From NCBI RefSeq assembly GCF_009755665.1, contig NZ_CP046622.1:4836001-4900000 (forward strand): a stretch of 64,000 bases of DNA. Reading direction: 5' to 3'. This stretch comes from Variovorax paradoxus. GTDB lineage: Bacteria > Pseudomonadota > Gammaproteobacteria > Burkholderiales > Burkholderiaceae_C. The position numbers and the translations under genes are program-made. The notes under the pieces were generated by a model that saw only the letters and a list, made by a program, of their open reading frames with translations, made no database searches and had not been told where the DNA came from. How positions within the stretch are numbered: the first letter of the stretch is position 1; each line of letters starts with the position of its first letter. This document shows positions 44,958 through 55,068 of this stretch, in pieces.

Positions 44958-45937
44958 ACGCAGCCGCCGCTACCTCCGCCCAGCCCTCCGCTCTCAAGGG
45001 CCAGTTGGGCACCTACCTTGGCCTCACGGTCGTGCTCGTGGGCATGGTCGTGCTTTTCGGTTCGCTGAGCGAGTACTTCTTTACCCGCGAAACCTTCATC
45101 TCCATTGCCAACGAAATTCCCGCTCTGGCGGTGATGGCCATCGGCATGACCTTCGTGCTGATCATCGCGGGCATCGATCTTTCGGTGGGCTCGGTGCTCG
45201 CCCTCAGCGCCGCGGTCACGGCCGCAGCCATCTTGCAATGGCAGCTCTCGGTGCCGGTGGCTGCCGCGCTGGGCCTTGCGACCGGGCTGGTGTGCGGCAC
45301 GGTCACGGGCGCGGTGTCGGTGGCATGGCGCCTTCCGAGCTTCATCGTCTCGCTGGGCATGCTCGAAGCAGTGCGCGGCGGTGCGTATCTGGTCACCGAT
45401 TCGCGCACGCAATATGTGGGCGATGCGATCTCCGGCCTTGCAGCGCCCTGGGTCGGCGGCATTTCGGCGGCTTTCGTGCTGGCGGTGGTGCTGGTGGTGG
45501 TGGGCCAACTGGTACTCACGCGCACGGTCTTCGGCCGGCACGTGGTGGGCATCGGCACCAATGAAGAAGCCATGCGGCTTGCGGGCATCGACCCGCGGCC
45601 GATCCGCATCATCGTGTTTGCCGCCACCGGCCTCTTGGCCGGGCTTGCGGGGCTGATGCAGTCGGCACGGCTCGAGGCGGCGGACCCGAATGCAGGCGTC
45701 GGCATCGAGCTGCAGGTGATCGCGGCCGTGGTGATCGGCGGCACCAGCCTCATGGGCGGACGCGGCTCGGTGGTCAACACCTTCTTCGGCGTGCTCATCA
45801 TCGCGGTGCTCGAAGCCGGGCTCGCCCAGGTGGGCGCGAGCGAGCCGAGCAAGCGCATCATCACCGGCGCGGTGATCGTGGTTGCGGTGATCATCGACAC
45901 CTTGCGCCAGCGCCGGGCCGATCGCCGCCTGGCCTGA
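44954..45937 (+). CDS. rbsC: Ribose ABC transporter permease
   Basis: A 327-residue inner-membrane permease with about eight to ten hydrophobic segments and the family signatures GIDLSVGSVLALSAAVTAA and AAVVIGGTSLMGGRGSVVNTFFGVLII. Its ATGA overlap with rbsA shows translational coupling. Confidence 0.94.
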   Translation: MNAAAATSAQPSALKGQLGTYLGLTVVLVGMVVLFGSLSEYFFTRETFISIANEIPALAVMAIGMTFVLIIAGIDLSVGSVLALSAAVTAAAILQWQLSVPVAAALGLATGLVCGTVTGAVSVAWRLPSFIVSLGMLEAVRGGAYLVTDSRTQYVGDAISGLAAPWVGGISAAFVLAVVLVVVGQLVLTRTVFGRHVVGIGTNEEAMRLAGIDPRPIRIIVFAATGLLAGLAGLMQSARLEAADPNAGVGIELQVIAAVVIGGTSLMGGRGSVVNTFFGVLIIAVLEAGLAQVGASEPSKRIITGAVIVVAVIIDTLRQRRADRRLA

Positions 45938-45963
45938 CGCCTTCATGAAAAAGGGAACACGCC

Positions 45964-47055
45964 ATGGCCACCATCAAGGACGTCGCGCTGCGCGCGGGGG
46001 TTTCGGTTACCACCGTCTCGCATGTGGTCAACGACACGCGCCACGTGAGCGCCAAGGGTCGCGAACGGGTGGAGCAGGCCATCCGCGAATTGGGCTATGT
46101 GCCGAATGCGATGGCGCGCAGCCTGAAGAGCAACACCACGTCGACGCTGGGCATGCTGATTCCAAACAGTTCGAACCCGTACTTTGCCGAGATCGTGCGC
46201 ATCGTGGAAGACCGCTGCTTTGGCGCCGGTTACACGCTGGTGCTGTGCAACACCGACGACGAGCCCCGGCGCCAGAGCGTGTACCTGCAGGTGCTGGCCG
46301 AACGCCGCATCGACGGGCTGATCGTGGTGTCCACGGGCGCGGGCGACGACGACTCGCTGGTCACGCAACTGCACGGCCTGCGCATTCCCACGGTGCTGGT
46401 CGACCGCGAGATTGCGGACCCGGCCTGCGACCTGGTGGAAACCGCCCACATGCAGGGCGGCCTGCTCGCGGTGCGGCACCTGCTGTCGCTCGGCCACAAG
46501 CGCATTGCCTGCATTGGCGGGCCGGTGGGCGTGATGCCGAGCGAGCAGCGCATCGAAGGCTGGCGCATGGCGCTGGCCGAAGCCGGCGCCACGCCGAATG
46601 CCGATGCGCTGCTGTGGCGCGGCGGCTTCACGAGCCAGGGCGGCTACGAGGCGATGCACGCCATCCTGCGTACCGAGCAGGCGCCTTCGGCCGTGTTCGT
46701 CTGCAACGATCTGATGGCCATCGGCGCCCTGCGCGCGGCGCATGAAAGCGGCGTGCATGTGCCCGACGACCTGTCGATCGTCGGCTTCGACGACATCGAA
46801 CTCTCGGCCTACACCAGCCCCCCGCTCACTACCGTGGCGCAACCCAAGGAGCGCATCGGCGCACTGGCGGTCGACATGCTGCTGGAGCGCGTGGGCGGCA
46901 AGCGGCGCGATGCGCGCAAGGTGGTGCTGCAGCCCGAGCTTCGCGTGCGCGCCTCGACAGCGCGGCATGCGAGCTTCCGCGAGGCGGCCGTGCCCGCTCC
47001 TGCCGCCGCGCCTGTTTCTTCTCCAACGGAAAACCGAAAGTCCCGCGCCCCGTGA
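45964..47055 (+). CDS. rbsR: LacI family regulator of the ribose operon
   Basis: A 363-residue LacI-type repressor: N-terminal helix-turn-helix TIKDVALRAGVSVTTVSHVVNDT (3-25), hinge (about 47-60, NAMARSLKSNTT) and a sugar-binding core (about 60-335). A Pro/Ala-rich tail of about 25 residues follows the core. It probably binds the paired operators before rbsB and is released by ribose. It sits inside the operon, between rbsC and rbsK, giving feedback on its own level. Confidence 0.92.
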   Translation: MATIKDVALRAGVSVTTVSHVVNDTRHVSAKGRERVEQAIRELGYVPNAMARSLKSNTTSTLGMLIPNSSNPYFAEIVRIVEDRCFGAGYTLVLCNTDDEPRRQSVYLQVLAERRIDGLIVVSTGAGDDDSLVTQLHGLRIPTVLVDREIADPACDLVETAHMQGGLLAVRHLLSLGHKRIACIGGPVGVMPSEQRIEGWRMALAEAGATPNADALLWRGGFTSQGGYEAMHAILRTEQAPSAVFVCNDLMAIGALRAAHESGVHVPDDLSIVGFDDIELSAYTSPPLTTVAQPKERIGALAVDMLLERVGGKRRDARKVVLQPELRVRASTARHASFREAAVPAPAAAPVSSPTENRKSRAP

Positions 47056-48020
47056 GTTCCCAGCCTTCTTTTCCCAGCGCTGCGCAGCAGCAGCCCCGCA
47101 TCGTGGTGCTCGGCAGCCTGAACATGGACATCGTGCTGCGCGTGCCGCAGGCGCCTTCCGCCGGTGAAACCCTGCTGGGCCGCTCGATCGCCCACATTCC
47201 CGGCGGCAAGGGCGCCAACCAGGCCGTGAGCTGCGCGCGCGAAGGCGGCAGGGTCAGCATGATCGGCTGCGTCGGCAGCGACGCGCACGGCCAGGCGCTG
47301 CGCTCAGCGCTCACGCAAGACGGCATCGACACCGCCGCGCTGCGCACGGACGGCAGCGAGCCCACCGGCACGGCGCTGATCCTGGTGGAGGACAGCGGCC
47401 AGAACCGCATCGTGATGATCCCCGGCGCCAACGCGAAGGTAGAGATCGACGAGGCGGCGCTGCGGCAACAGCTGCAAGGCGCGGCCTTTCTGGTGGCGCA
47501 GTTCGAGACACCGATGCACGAGGTTGCCCGCGCCATCACGGTGGCACACGAGGCAGGCTGCAAGGTGCTGCTCAACCCGTCGCCGGTGCAGCCCATCGCC
47601 GAGCCGCTGTGGCCGCGCATCGACACGCTGGTCGTCAATGAAATCGAAGCGGAGGCGCTGTGCGGACAGGTCGCCGATAGCTCGCAGGAAGCCGCGCTGG
47701 CCGGCCAAGCCTTGCGTGCCAAGGGCATTCAGCGCGTGGTCGTCACGCTCGGCGCGCGCGGCGCGGTGGCTGTCGATGCCGACGGCGCGCGCCACCATCC
47801 CGCACCCAAAGTGCAGGCGGTCGACACCACCGCGGCCGGCGACACCTTCCTCGGTGCGCTGGCGGTCGCATTGGGCGAAGGCCAGTCGTTCGACGAAGCC
47901 GTTCGCCTGGGCATTCGCGCGGCCGCGCTGTGCATTCAGCAGCCCGGCGCCCAACCTTCCATTCCGCAGCGCGACGCCGTGCTGCAAAGCCCCATGCCCC
48001 CTGACTGGACCGCGCTGTGA
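47052..48020 (+). CDS. rbsK: Ribokinase
   Basis: A 322-residue PfkB-type kinase that phosphorylates ribose. GSLNMDIVLRVPQAPSAGETLLG and the PfkB C-terminal motif VDTTAAGDTFLGALAVAL, with the catalytic Asp in AAGDTF, are present. The start is GTG overlapping the rbsR stop (GTGA). The end overlaps rbsD in the same way. Confidence 0.95.
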   Translation: MSSQPSFPSAAQQQPRIVVLGSLNMDIVLRVPQAPSAGETLLGRSIAHIPGGKGANQAVSCAREGGRVSMIGCVGSDAHGQALRSALTQDGIDTAALRTDGSEPTGTALILVEDSGQNRIVMIPGANAKVEIDEAALRQQLQGAAFLVAQFETPMHEVARAITVAHEAGCKVLLNPSPVQPIAEPLWPRIDTLVVNEIEAEALCGQVADSSQEAALAGQALRAKGIQRVVVTLGARGAVAVDADGARHHPAPKVQAVDTTAAGDTFLGALAVALGEGQSFDEAVRLGIRAAALCIQQPGAQPSIPQRDAVLQSPMPPDWTAL

Positions 48021-48409
48021 AACGTACCGCCCTGCTCAACTCCGAACTTTCCCAGGTCATCGCCTCGATGGGCCACGGCGACATGCTGGTGATCGGCGAT
48101 GCGGGCCTGCCGATTCCGGACGGACCGCGGCGCATCGACCTTGCGGTGACACGCGGCGTGCCGCTGCTCACCGAGGTGCTTCAAGCCGTTCTTTCGGAGA
48201 TGCAGGTCGAGAGCATCGTGGTGGCGGATGAGGCCCTGAACGGCGCCAACGCCCTGCCCGCCTGGTATCCGCAATCGCTCGGCATTTCGCCGCAAACCGT
48301 GTCGCATGAAGAGTTCAAGCGCCGCAGCGCGAAGGCGCGTGCCATCGTGCGCACGGGCGAGTGCACGCCCTACGCCAACATCATGCTGATTGCCGGCGTG
48401 AGCTTCTGA
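48017..48409 (+). CDS. rbsD: D-ribose pyranase
   Basis: A 130-residue RbsD/FucU-fold enzyme that interconverts pyranose and furanose forms of ribose before phosphorylation. The catalytic His lies in SMGHGDMLVIGDAGLPIP, and the C-terminal TGECTPYANIMLIAGVSF block is complete. The start is GTG (GTGA overlap with rbsK). Last gene of the ribose operon. Confidence 0.95.
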   Translation: MKRTALLNSELSQVIASMGHGDMLVIGDAGLPIPDGPRRIDLAVTRGVPLLTEVLQAVLSEMQVESIVVADEALNGANALPAWYPQSLGISPQTVSHEEFKRRSAKARAIVRTGECTPYANIMLIAGVSF

Positions 48410-48422
48410 GGCGCCTCCGGCT

Positions 48423-49436
48423 TCAATCCGGCATGCGGGAGCGCACTGCCGGACCGATGCGCTCGATGCGATTGGTCCACAGCCCGCCGCGATAGTCGAG
48501 GGGCAGCTCCGCAAGCGTCTCGGTGTTGTCGATGCCACTACTGAAGTCGCCGCCCGCATAGGGCCCGACCACCACCAGCCGAGTGTCGGCTGTCTCCAGC
48601 CGGCGCTGCAGCCGATGCGGCCAGCCCCAGAGCCATGGCGCCACATTGACCGGCACCAGCATCAAGCCGCTCCGGCATGCTTCGGGCATGTAGCTCGACC
48701 AGCCAAGCGCCGCGTAGCGCAGCAGGCACTGCACCAGCGCACTGCGCGGCGCGATTCGAATGTCCGGCAACGCCTGCTTGAGCGCGCTGACCGGCTCGTC
48801 GCTGCCGTACACCACGAGTCGGCTTCTCTGCACGGCATCCAGAGCGGCGAGGCGGCCTGCAAGCAGCCGGCCTTCTTCCGCGTCGCGGCTCTTCATGTGA
48901 ATCAGAAAGCGCCTCGTCGGGAACTCGCCCAGTACCTGCGACAGACTCGGCATCAATCCGATGCCCTTACCTCGCAACGGATAGGTCTTGCCCCCGTCGT
49001 AGGTATAGCCGTAGCCCACGTCCAGCACCTGCAGTTGCGCCAGCGCGTAATCGCGCACGACGCCTCGCCCCTCGGTTCGGCATTCAAGCGTCCAGTCGTG
49101 GAACACCGCAAACGCGCCGTCTTTGGTGGGATGGACATCGAACTCCACCATGTCCGCGCCGGCGTCGAAGGCTGCCCGCATCGACGGCAGCGTGTTTTCG
49201 ATCAACGCATGCGTTGGCGCGTGAATCTGGCCGGCGGTGCAGGTATCGCTGCGCAAACCGCGCACATCGAAAGTCTGATGCACGCCGCGGTGGGAGAGCA
49301 AAAAGGGCCGCGCTGCAGGCGGCTGGAGCCATCGCGACTGATTGCCGACAAAAAGCAGCACCGACGCAAGCGCGACGAGCGCCAAAAGCACCGCCAGCCC
49401 GCGCAGCGTGCGGCTGCCTTTCCGGCTGCCCTTCAT
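48423..49436 (-). CDS. Glycerophosphodiester phosphodiesterase, membrane-anchored
   Basis: A 337-residue GDPD. A hydrophobic anchor (about 11-31) is followed by the TIM-barrel domain with LLSHRGVHQ (active-site HR), the NTLPSMRAAFDAGADMVEFDVHPTKDGAFAVFHD core containing the metal-binding E/D and H, and the C-terminal barrel. It would hydrolyse deacylated phospholipids to glycerol-3-phosphate in the periplasm. Its ATG overlaps the MOSC gene stop (ATGA), so the two are coupled. Confidence 0.9.
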   Translation of the reverse strand: MKGSRKGSRTLRGLAVLLALVALASVLLFVGNQSRWLQPPAARPFLLSHRGVHQTFDVRGLRSDTCTAGQIHAPTHALIENTLPSMRAAFDAGADMVEFDVHPTKDGAFAVFHDWTLECRTEGRGVVRDYALAQLQVLDVGYGYTYDGGKTYPLRGKGIGLMPSLSQVLGEFPTRRFLIHMKSRDAEEGRLLAGRLAALDAVQRSRLVVYGSDEPVSALKQALPDIRIAPRSALVQCLLRYAALGWSSYMPEACRSGLMLVPVNVAPWLWGWPHRLQRRLETADTRLVVVGPYAGGDFSSGIDNTETLAELPLDYRGGLWTNRIERIGPAVRSRMPD

Positions 49437-50314
49437 TCGAACCGGTAGTTCGCGCCCACGGCCTGCCCGATTTTGAGCATGTGCTCCATGCCCTGCAGCA
49501 CGATGCAGTTCATGCCGAAGGTGATCCGCCCGTCGACGCGCGCATCGGCGCGGTAGGTGCGCAGCATGTCGCCAACCTCGGGGCTGCTGACGCCGGTGGC
49601 CGGGTCGATGTCCGGAATCGGACAACGCGTGCAGGGCTTTACCGGCTTGAGCTCGGCGTCGCCTTCGGCTGTTTCGATGTGCAGCGCGTCGACGCGGTCT
49701 TCATCGTGCGACTCGATGCCCGCCAGCACGATGTTGGGCCGAAAGCGTTCGATGCCGACCGCATCGTGCCCCGCGGCGGCCAGCCGCTCGTTGAGTTCGG
49801 CCAGCGAACCCTCGCTGGCCACCAGCAGCGGGTAGCCGTCGGCAAACTGGTTCGTTGCCTCGACGCCCCCCGTCCAATCCAGGCTTGACAGCCGCTTGTG
49901 CTCAGGATCGAAGCGCACCAGGCGCAGCGTCTGCGGCTTGCCCGGCTCGGAGAGAAAGTCGCTGAACCACTGCGCCGCGATATCGCCCATGTCGTAGGCG
50001 GCTACTTCGTCTTTCCAGACTTTCGCGCGCACCGGCTTTTCGACCTTGTCGAACGCGAGGTGCAGGGCCAGCATGCCGGGCGCCCGCAGCACCACTTCCA
50101 TCTGCTTCATTTGCGGCTTGATCAGCGCCATGCGCGGCAGCTGGCGCTGGGTGACGAACTCGCCCTGTGCATCGACCACCATCCAGGCGCGGTCGAATTC
50201 GAGCCCGGTTTCGGTCAGCAGCGCCTCGGGGAGCTCGACTCCGGCGCATGATTTGACGGGATAGACGAAGAGACGCGCAATGGTGGCCTGAAGATCGAAA
50301 GCGGGCTGTGGCAC
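49433..50314 (-). CDS. MOSC domain protein (YcbX-like)
   Basis: A 293-residue protein with an N-terminal MOSC beta-barrel (LFVYPVKSCAGVELPEALLTETGLEFDRAWMVVD) and a C-terminal MOSC domain (about 130-290) carrying the conserved cysteine in KPCTRCPIPDID. Relatives reduce N-hydroxylated bases with a molybdenum cofactor. The ferredoxin domain of E. coli YcbX is missing. The start is GTG at 50314 with AAGGA 7 bases upstream. Confidence 0.9.
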   Translation of the reverse strand: MPQPAFDLQATIARLFVYPVKSCAGVELPEALLTETGLEFDRAWMVVDAQGEFVTQRQLPRMALIKPQMKQMEVVLRAPGMLALHLAFDKVEKPVRAKVWKDEVAAYDMGDIAAQWFSDFLSEPGKPQTLRLVRFDPEHKRLSSLDWTGGVEATNQFADGYPLLVASEGSLAELNERLAAAGHDAVGIERFRPNIVLAGIESHDEDRVDALHIETAEGDAELKPVKPCTRCPIPDIDPATGVSSPEVGDMLRTYRADARVDGRITFGMNCIVLQGMEHMLKIGQAVGANYRFE

Positions 50315-50404
50315 GTGGGGTTCCTTGGAATTCGGCCGAGATTCTCCCGCATCGGCCATTCCGGGGCGAGCCCCGGGCCTGGGCATAGTTCTTACAATGA
50401 GCCG

Positions 50405-51556
50405 ATGGCCCTCCCCCCTGAAGTTTGCATACGCGGTGCCGGCATCGTCGGCCGGACGTTGGCCCTGCTGCTTGCGCGCGAGCGCGTGCGCGTTGCGCTG
50501 GTGGCGCCGCCCGCCACGGCGGGCAAGGACGACATCCGCGCCTACGCGCTCAACACTGCCTCGAAGAAGCTGCTCGAATCGCTGCGCGCCTGGCCGGATG
50601 CGGCGCATGCCACGCCGGTGCGCGAAATGCTCGTGAACGGCGACGAGGGCGGCCGCGTGCAGTTCAACGCCGTGCGCCAGAAGGTCGAGGCGCTGGCCTG
50701 GATCGTCGATGTTCCCGCGCTCGAAAAGCAGCTGGCGGACGCGGTCCGATTCCAGCCCCAGGTTGAAGTGGTGGCCGACCCTGTGCCGGCCCCGCTCACC
50801 GTGGTGTGCGAGGGCAAGGCCAGCACCACGCGCGAGGCGCTCGGCGTGAGCTACGCGGTGACGCGCTATCCGCAGCATGCGATTGCCGCGCGGCTCGAAG
50901 CGGCGCAGTCGCATGACGGCGTGGCACGCCAGTGGTTCAACGACAAGGGCGAGGTGCTGGCGCTGCTGCCGATGGGCGGGGTGCACGGCCGCTCGGTCGC
51001 GCTGGTGTGGTCGGTCGACCAGCTTCGCGCGCCTGCGCTGCTGGCGCAGAGCACTGAAGAATTCAACGCCGCCGTGAGCGAGGCCAGCCAAGGCGCCCTG
51101 GGCGCGCTGCAACTCACGAGCGAACGCGCCGCCTGGCCGCTCGCGCGCGCCATTGCCGACCGCTGGACCGGCGCCATGCCCAACCCGGCGCAGGGCGCTT
51201 CTTCTTTGCAACCCGCGCAGTCGTGGGCATTGGCTGGTGACGCCGCCCACACGGTGCATCCGCTCGCGGGCCAGGGCCTGAACCTGGGCCTGGCCGATGC
51301 GGCCATGCTGGCCGAGGTGATCAAGCAGCGCGAGTACTGGCGCAGCGTGGGCGATGCGCGCCTGCTGCGCCGCTACGAGCGCGCCCGCCGCGCCGACGTG
51401 CTGCAGATGAGCCTTGCCACCGACGGCCTGCAGCAACTTTTTTCGCACAGCATGGGGCCCCTGCCCGCGCTGCGCAACTGGGGCATGCGCGGCTTCGACC
51501 GCACGCGCCTCCTCAAGCACTGGATCGCCAACCAGGCGATGGGCTTGAGGGCATGA
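50405..51556 (+). CDS. UbiH-family FAD monooxygenase
   Basis: A 383-residue flavoprotein hydroxylase of the ubiquinone-biosynthesis UbiH/UbiI/VisC family. It has the FAD dinucleotide loop RGAGIVGRTLALLLA (about 9-23) and the FAD/ribityl motif GDAAHTVHPLAGQGLNLGLADA (about 279-300). The GD motif in the middle is present in a degenerate form. Exact position on the ring cannot be told. It overlaps or abuts the DsbC-like gene downstream. Confidence 0.87.
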   Translation: MALPPEVCIRGAGIVGRTLALLLARERVRVALVAPPATAGKDDIRAYALNTASKKLLESLRAWPDAAHATPVREMLVNGDEGGRVQFNAVRQKVEALAWIVDVPALEKQLADAVRFQPQVEVVADPVPAPLTVVCEGKASTTREALGVSYAVTRYPQHAIAARLEAAQSHDGVARQWFNDKGEVLALLPMGGVHGRSVALVWSVDQLRAPALLAQSTEEFNAAVSEASQGALGALQLTSERAAWPLARAIADRWTGAMPNPAQGASSLQPAQSWALAGDAAHTVHPLAGQGLNLGLADAAMLAEVIKQREYWRSVGDARLLRRYERARRADVLQMSLATDGLQQLFSHSMGPLPALRNWGMRGFDRTRLLKHWIANQAMGLRA

Positions 51557-51576
51557 ATCCATCGACCGGACTTTCA

Positions 51577-52299
51577 ATGAAACTCGCACGCCACCTTCTT
51601 CTCGCCGCCTGCACCTTGGGTGCGGCCGTCACAGCCCTTGCCGGCGAAGCCGAGATCCGCAAGAACCTGCAGGCCCGCATTCCGCAGTTTCCGGCCATCG
51701 ACGAAGTCACCAAGTCGCCGCTGCCGGGCCTTTATGAAGTGCGCGTGAACGGCTTTCAGATCTACTACACCGACGAGCAGGGCAACTACCTGCTGCAGGG
51801 CAACCTCATCGACGTGAATGCGCGCAAAAACCTGACCGAGGAGCGCATCGAGAAGCTCAGCCAGGTCTCGTTCGACAAGCTGCCCGTGAAGGACGCGATC
51901 AAGATCGTGCGCGGCACCGGCAAGCGCAAGCTCGCGGTGTTCGAGGACCCGAACTGCGGCTACTGCAAGCGCTTCGAGAAAGACATGAAGACTGTCGACA
52001 ACGTGACCGTCTACCTGTTCCTCTACCCGGTGCTCGGCCCGGATTCGGCCACCAAGTCGCGCGACATCTGGTGCAGCAAGGACAAGGGCAAGGCCTGGGC
52101 CGACTGGATGGAAGCCAACGTCAAGCCCACCGCCGCCGCAAGCAGCTGTGACGTGACAGCGCTGCAGCGCAACGTGGAGTTCGGTCGCAAGTACAACATC
52201 ACCGGCACGCCCACTCTGATCTTCACCGACGGCACCCGCACGCCGGGCGCCATTCCGGCAGAGCAGGTCGAAAAGCAACTCACCGCGTCCACCAACTGA
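51577..52299 (+). CDS. dsbC: DsbC family thiol:disulfide isomerase
   Basis: A 240-residue periplasmic protein with a signal peptide (MKLARHLLLAACTLGAAVTALA), an N-terminal dimerisation domain (about 23-85) and a thioredoxin fold with the active site CGYC in FEDPNCGYCKRFEKDMK. A cis-Pro follows in TGTPTLIF. The start at 51577 is chosen for the signal peptide; an ATG at 51553 overlapping the hydroxylase stop (ATGA) would add eight residues and is equally supported by coupling. Confidence 0.92.
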   Translation: MKLARHLLLAACTLGAAVTALAGEAEIRKNLQARIPQFPAIDEVTKSPLPGLYEVRVNGFQIYYTDEQGNYLLQGNLIDVNARKNLTEERIEKLSQVSFDKLPVKDAIKIVRGTGKRKLAVFEDPNCGYCKRFEKDMKTVDNVTVYLFLYPVLGPDSATKSRDIWCSKDKGKAWADWMEANVKPTAAASSCDVTALQRNVEFGRKYNITGTPTLIFTDGTRTPGAIPAEQVEKQLTASTN

Positions 52300-54152
52300 T
52301 GGCCGCGCCGACGACCGCTTCTCGGCGCGCGCGAGCGGCTGCGCCGGCCGCCGCGGTGCGCTATCGCATCGAATGCGCGGACTTGCACGCGCACCTCTTC
52401 AGCGTGACGCTGACCATCGACGCGCCCTCCGCGCAGCAGCGCGTGACGCTGCCCGTGTGGATTCCGGGCAGCTACCTGGTGCGCGAGTTCGCCAAGAACC
52501 TGCAGGGCCTGCGCGCCGTTCAAGGGCGCCGCAAGCCCGTGCTGACGCAGCTCGACAAGTGCAGCTGGCAGATCGATTGCGTGCCGGGGCAACCGCTGGT
52601 GCTGCACTACCAGGTGTGCGCCTACGACAACTCGGTGCGCACCGCCTGGCTCGACGCCGAGCGAGGCTTCTTCAATGGCACGAGCCTGTGCCTGCGGGTA
52701 GAGGGCCAGACCGATGCGCCGCATGCGCTGGACATCGTTGCGCCCGCGCTGCCACCAGACGATGCGCCCTGGTCGTGCGCCACTGCGCTCGTTCCGACGA
52801 AAACCGACAAGCACGGCTTCGGCAGCTACCTGGCCGCCGGCTACGACGAGCTGGCCGACAGCCCGGTCGAGATGGGCGCCTTCTGGAGCGCGGAGTTCGA
52901 GGCCTGCGGCGTGCCGCACCGCTTCGTCATTGCGGGTGCCGCAGCCTCGTTCGACGGCGAGCGGCTGATTGCCGACACGCAGGCCATCTGCGAAGCCGAG
53001 ATCCGCTTCTGGCATGGCGACAAGGCCGGCAAGCGCGGCGGGCCCAAGCTGCCCATCGACCGCTACGTGTTCATGCTCAACGCGGTGGACGACGGCTATG
53101 GCGGCCTCGAGCACCGGCACTCCACGGCGCTGATCTGCAACCGGCGCGACCTGCCGCAGCGCAACGCCAAGAAGCAGCCCGAGGGCTACACCACGCTGAT
53201 GGGGCTGATCAGCCACGAGTACTTCCACACCTGGAACGTCAAGCGCATGCGCCCGGCTGAGTTTGCGCACTACGACTATGGCCGCGAAAACTACACGCAA
53301 CTGCTCTGGTTCTTCGAGGGCTTTACCAGCTACTACGACGACCTGCTGCTGCGCCGCGCCGGCCGCATCGACGACGCAGGCTACTTGCGCCTGCTCAACA
53401 AGACCATCAACCAGGTGCTGCAGACCCCCGGCCGGCTGGTTCAGCCGGTGGCCGACGCAAGCTTCGACGCCTGGATCAAGTATTACCGGCAGGACGAGCA
53501 GACGCCCAACAGCACCGTCAGCTACTACACCAAGGGCGCGCTCGTGGCACTGTGCTTCGACCTGACGCTGCGGCGCGAAGGCAGGGGCACGCTCGACGAC
53601 GTGATGCGCCACCTGTGGATGCAAAGCGGCGGCGGCCCGATCAGCGAAGCCGACATGGCCTCGGCGCTCGAAGCCGTGGGCGGCCGCTCTTATGCAGCCG
53701 AAATTGCGCAATGGGTGCATTCCACCGACGAGCTGCCGCTTTCGGACTTGCTGCGCGCGCACGGCGTGGCCGCACTCGAAGACCCCTCGCAGCCGGCACA
53801 GGCATTGGGCATGCGCGTGGCCGAAGCCAACGGCAGCGTTCAGGTCAAGGTGGTGCTGCGCGGCGGCACGGCGGAGAAAGCTGGCTTCTCGGCCAACGAC
53901 GAGTGGATCGGTATCGAGATGCCGGCCGCCGGCAAGAAAGGGCAGCAACGTCCCGCGCAAGCCTGGCGCATCACCAAGCTCGACGACCTGGCGCTGTACC
54001 TGGGCGATGCCACGCGCTTCACCGCGCTGGTAGCGCGCGACCGCAAGCTGCTGAGGCTCCCGCTGGTGCGGCCGGAAGGTGCCACCACGTGGCGGCTGTT
54101 CCTGCACGACACGGCAAAAGTGGCGGCCTGGCTCGCGCCCGCGCGGCGCTGA
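52299..54152 (+). CDS. M61 family metallopeptidase with PDZ domain
   Basis: A 617-residue glycyl-aminopeptidase-like protein. The zinc site is HEYFH (about 305-309) in LISHEYFHTWNVKRMRP with the downstream Glu in FFEGFTSYYDDLLLRRAG. An N-terminal beta domain (about 15-190) precedes it and a PDZ-like domain (about 500-590) closes the chain. No signal peptide is seen. Its ATG overlaps the dsbC stop (TGATG). Confidence 0.93.
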   Translation: MAAPTTASRRARAAAPAAAVRYRIECADLHAHLFSVTLTIDAPSAQQRVTLPVWIPGSYLVREFAKNLQGLRAVQGRRKPVLTQLDKCSWQIDCVPGQPLVLHYQVCAYDNSVRTAWLDAERGFFNGTSLCLRVEGQTDAPHALDIVAPALPPDDAPWSCATALVPTKTDKHGFGSYLAAGYDELADSPVEMGAFWSAEFEACGVPHRFVIAGAAASFDGERLIADTQAICEAEIRFWHGDKAGKRGGPKLPIDRYVFMLNAVDDGYGGLEHRHSTALICNRRDLPQRNAKKQPEGYTTLMGLISHEYFHTWNVKRMRPAEFAHYDYGRENYTQLLWFFEGFTSYYDDLLLRRAGRIDDAGYLRLLNKTINQVLQTPGRLVQPVADASFDAWIKYYRQDEQTPNSTVSYYTKGALVALCFDLTLRREGRGTLDDVMRHLWMQSGGGPISEADMASALEAVGGRSYAAEIAQWVHSTDELPLSDLLRAHGVAALEDPSQPAQALGMRVAEANGSVQVKVVLRGGTAEKAGFSANDEWIGIEMPAAGKKGQQRPAQAWRITKLDDLALYLGDATRFTALVARDRKLLRLPLVRPEGATTWRLFLHDTAKVAAWLAPARR

Positions 54153-54263
54153 ACTACAGACGCTCGAATTCTCAAGTAAGTCTTGCCCAGCGTGGCCGCA
54201 AAGGCGCCTGCGCCTGATGCTGGGTATAGTGAAGCGAGGCATTTTCTTTCTCCCGGAGACACC

Positions 54264-55043
54264 ATGAGCTACGAAAACATCGAAGTGCGGACCGAAGCAG
54301 GCAAGGTCGGCATCATCACCCTCAACCGCCCCAAGGCGCTGAATGCGCTGAACGACGCGCTGATGACCGAGTTGGGCCAGGCGCTCAAGGCCTTCGATGC
54401 CGACGATGCCATCGGCTGCATCATCCTGACGGGCAGCGAACGCGCCTTTGCGGCCGGCGCCGACATCGCGGCCATGGCCAAGTACAGCTTCATCGACACC
54501 TACAAGGGCGACTACATCACGCGCAACTGGGAAACGATCCGCTCGATCCGCAAGCCGGTGATCGCGGCCGTGAGCGGCTTTGCACTGGGCGGCGGCTGCG
54601 AGCTCGCGATGATGTGCGACTTCATCATCGCGGCCGACAACGCCAAGTTCGGCCAGCCCGAAATCAAGATCGGCGTGATCCCCGGCGCCGGCGGCACGCA
54701 GCGCCTGCCGCGCGCGGTGGGCAAGAGCAAGGCGATGGACATGGCGCTCACCGCCCGCATGATGGACGCGGCCGAAGCCGAGCGCGCGGGCCTCGTAAGC
54801 CGCGTGGTGCCTTACGAAAAGCTGGCCGACGAGGCGCTGGGCGCCGCGCTGATCATTGCCGGCTACTCGCAGATCGCCGTGATGGCGGCCAAGGAGTCGG
54901 TCAACCGCGCCTTCGAAAGCGGCCTCTCCGACGGCGTGATGTTCGAGCGCCGGCTGTTCCACGCGCTGTTTGCCACGGCCGACCAGAAGGAAGGCATGGA
55001 CGCCTTCCTCAACAAGCGCCAGCCCGACTTCAAGAACGCCTGA
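54264..55043 (+). CDS. Enoyl-CoA hydratase
   Basis: A 259-residue crotonase-fold enzyme that hydrates trans-2-enoyl-CoA. The oxyanion segment is [11 protein letters not shown], and the two catalytic glutamates lie in [12 protein letters not shown] and [22 protein letters not shown]. The protein is closest in style to short-chain (PaaF/crotonase) enzymes. The CGGAGA upstream fits the ATG at 54264. It stands as a single gene. Confidence 0.94.
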   Translation: MSYENIEVRTEAGKVGIITLNRPKALNALNDALMTELGQALKAFDADDAIGCIILTGSERAFAAGADIAAMAKYSFIDTYKGDYITRNWETIRSIRKPVIAAVSGFALGGGCELAMMCDFIIAADNAKFGQPEIKIGVIPGAGGTQRLPRAVGKSKAMDMALTARMMDAAEAERAGLVSRVVPYEKLADEALGAALIIAGYSQIAVMAAKESVNRAFESGLSDGVMFERRLFHALFATADQKEGMDAFLNKRQPDFKNA

Positions 55044-55068
55044 CGGCGCTGCAGCGCCAGCTTGCCTG

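Noticed and set aside
49433..51589. Apparent 718-residue protein ending in the MOSC domain
   Set aside because: The first 425 codons are antisense to the hydroxylase gene at 50405; the GTG at 50314 with AAGGA is the real start.
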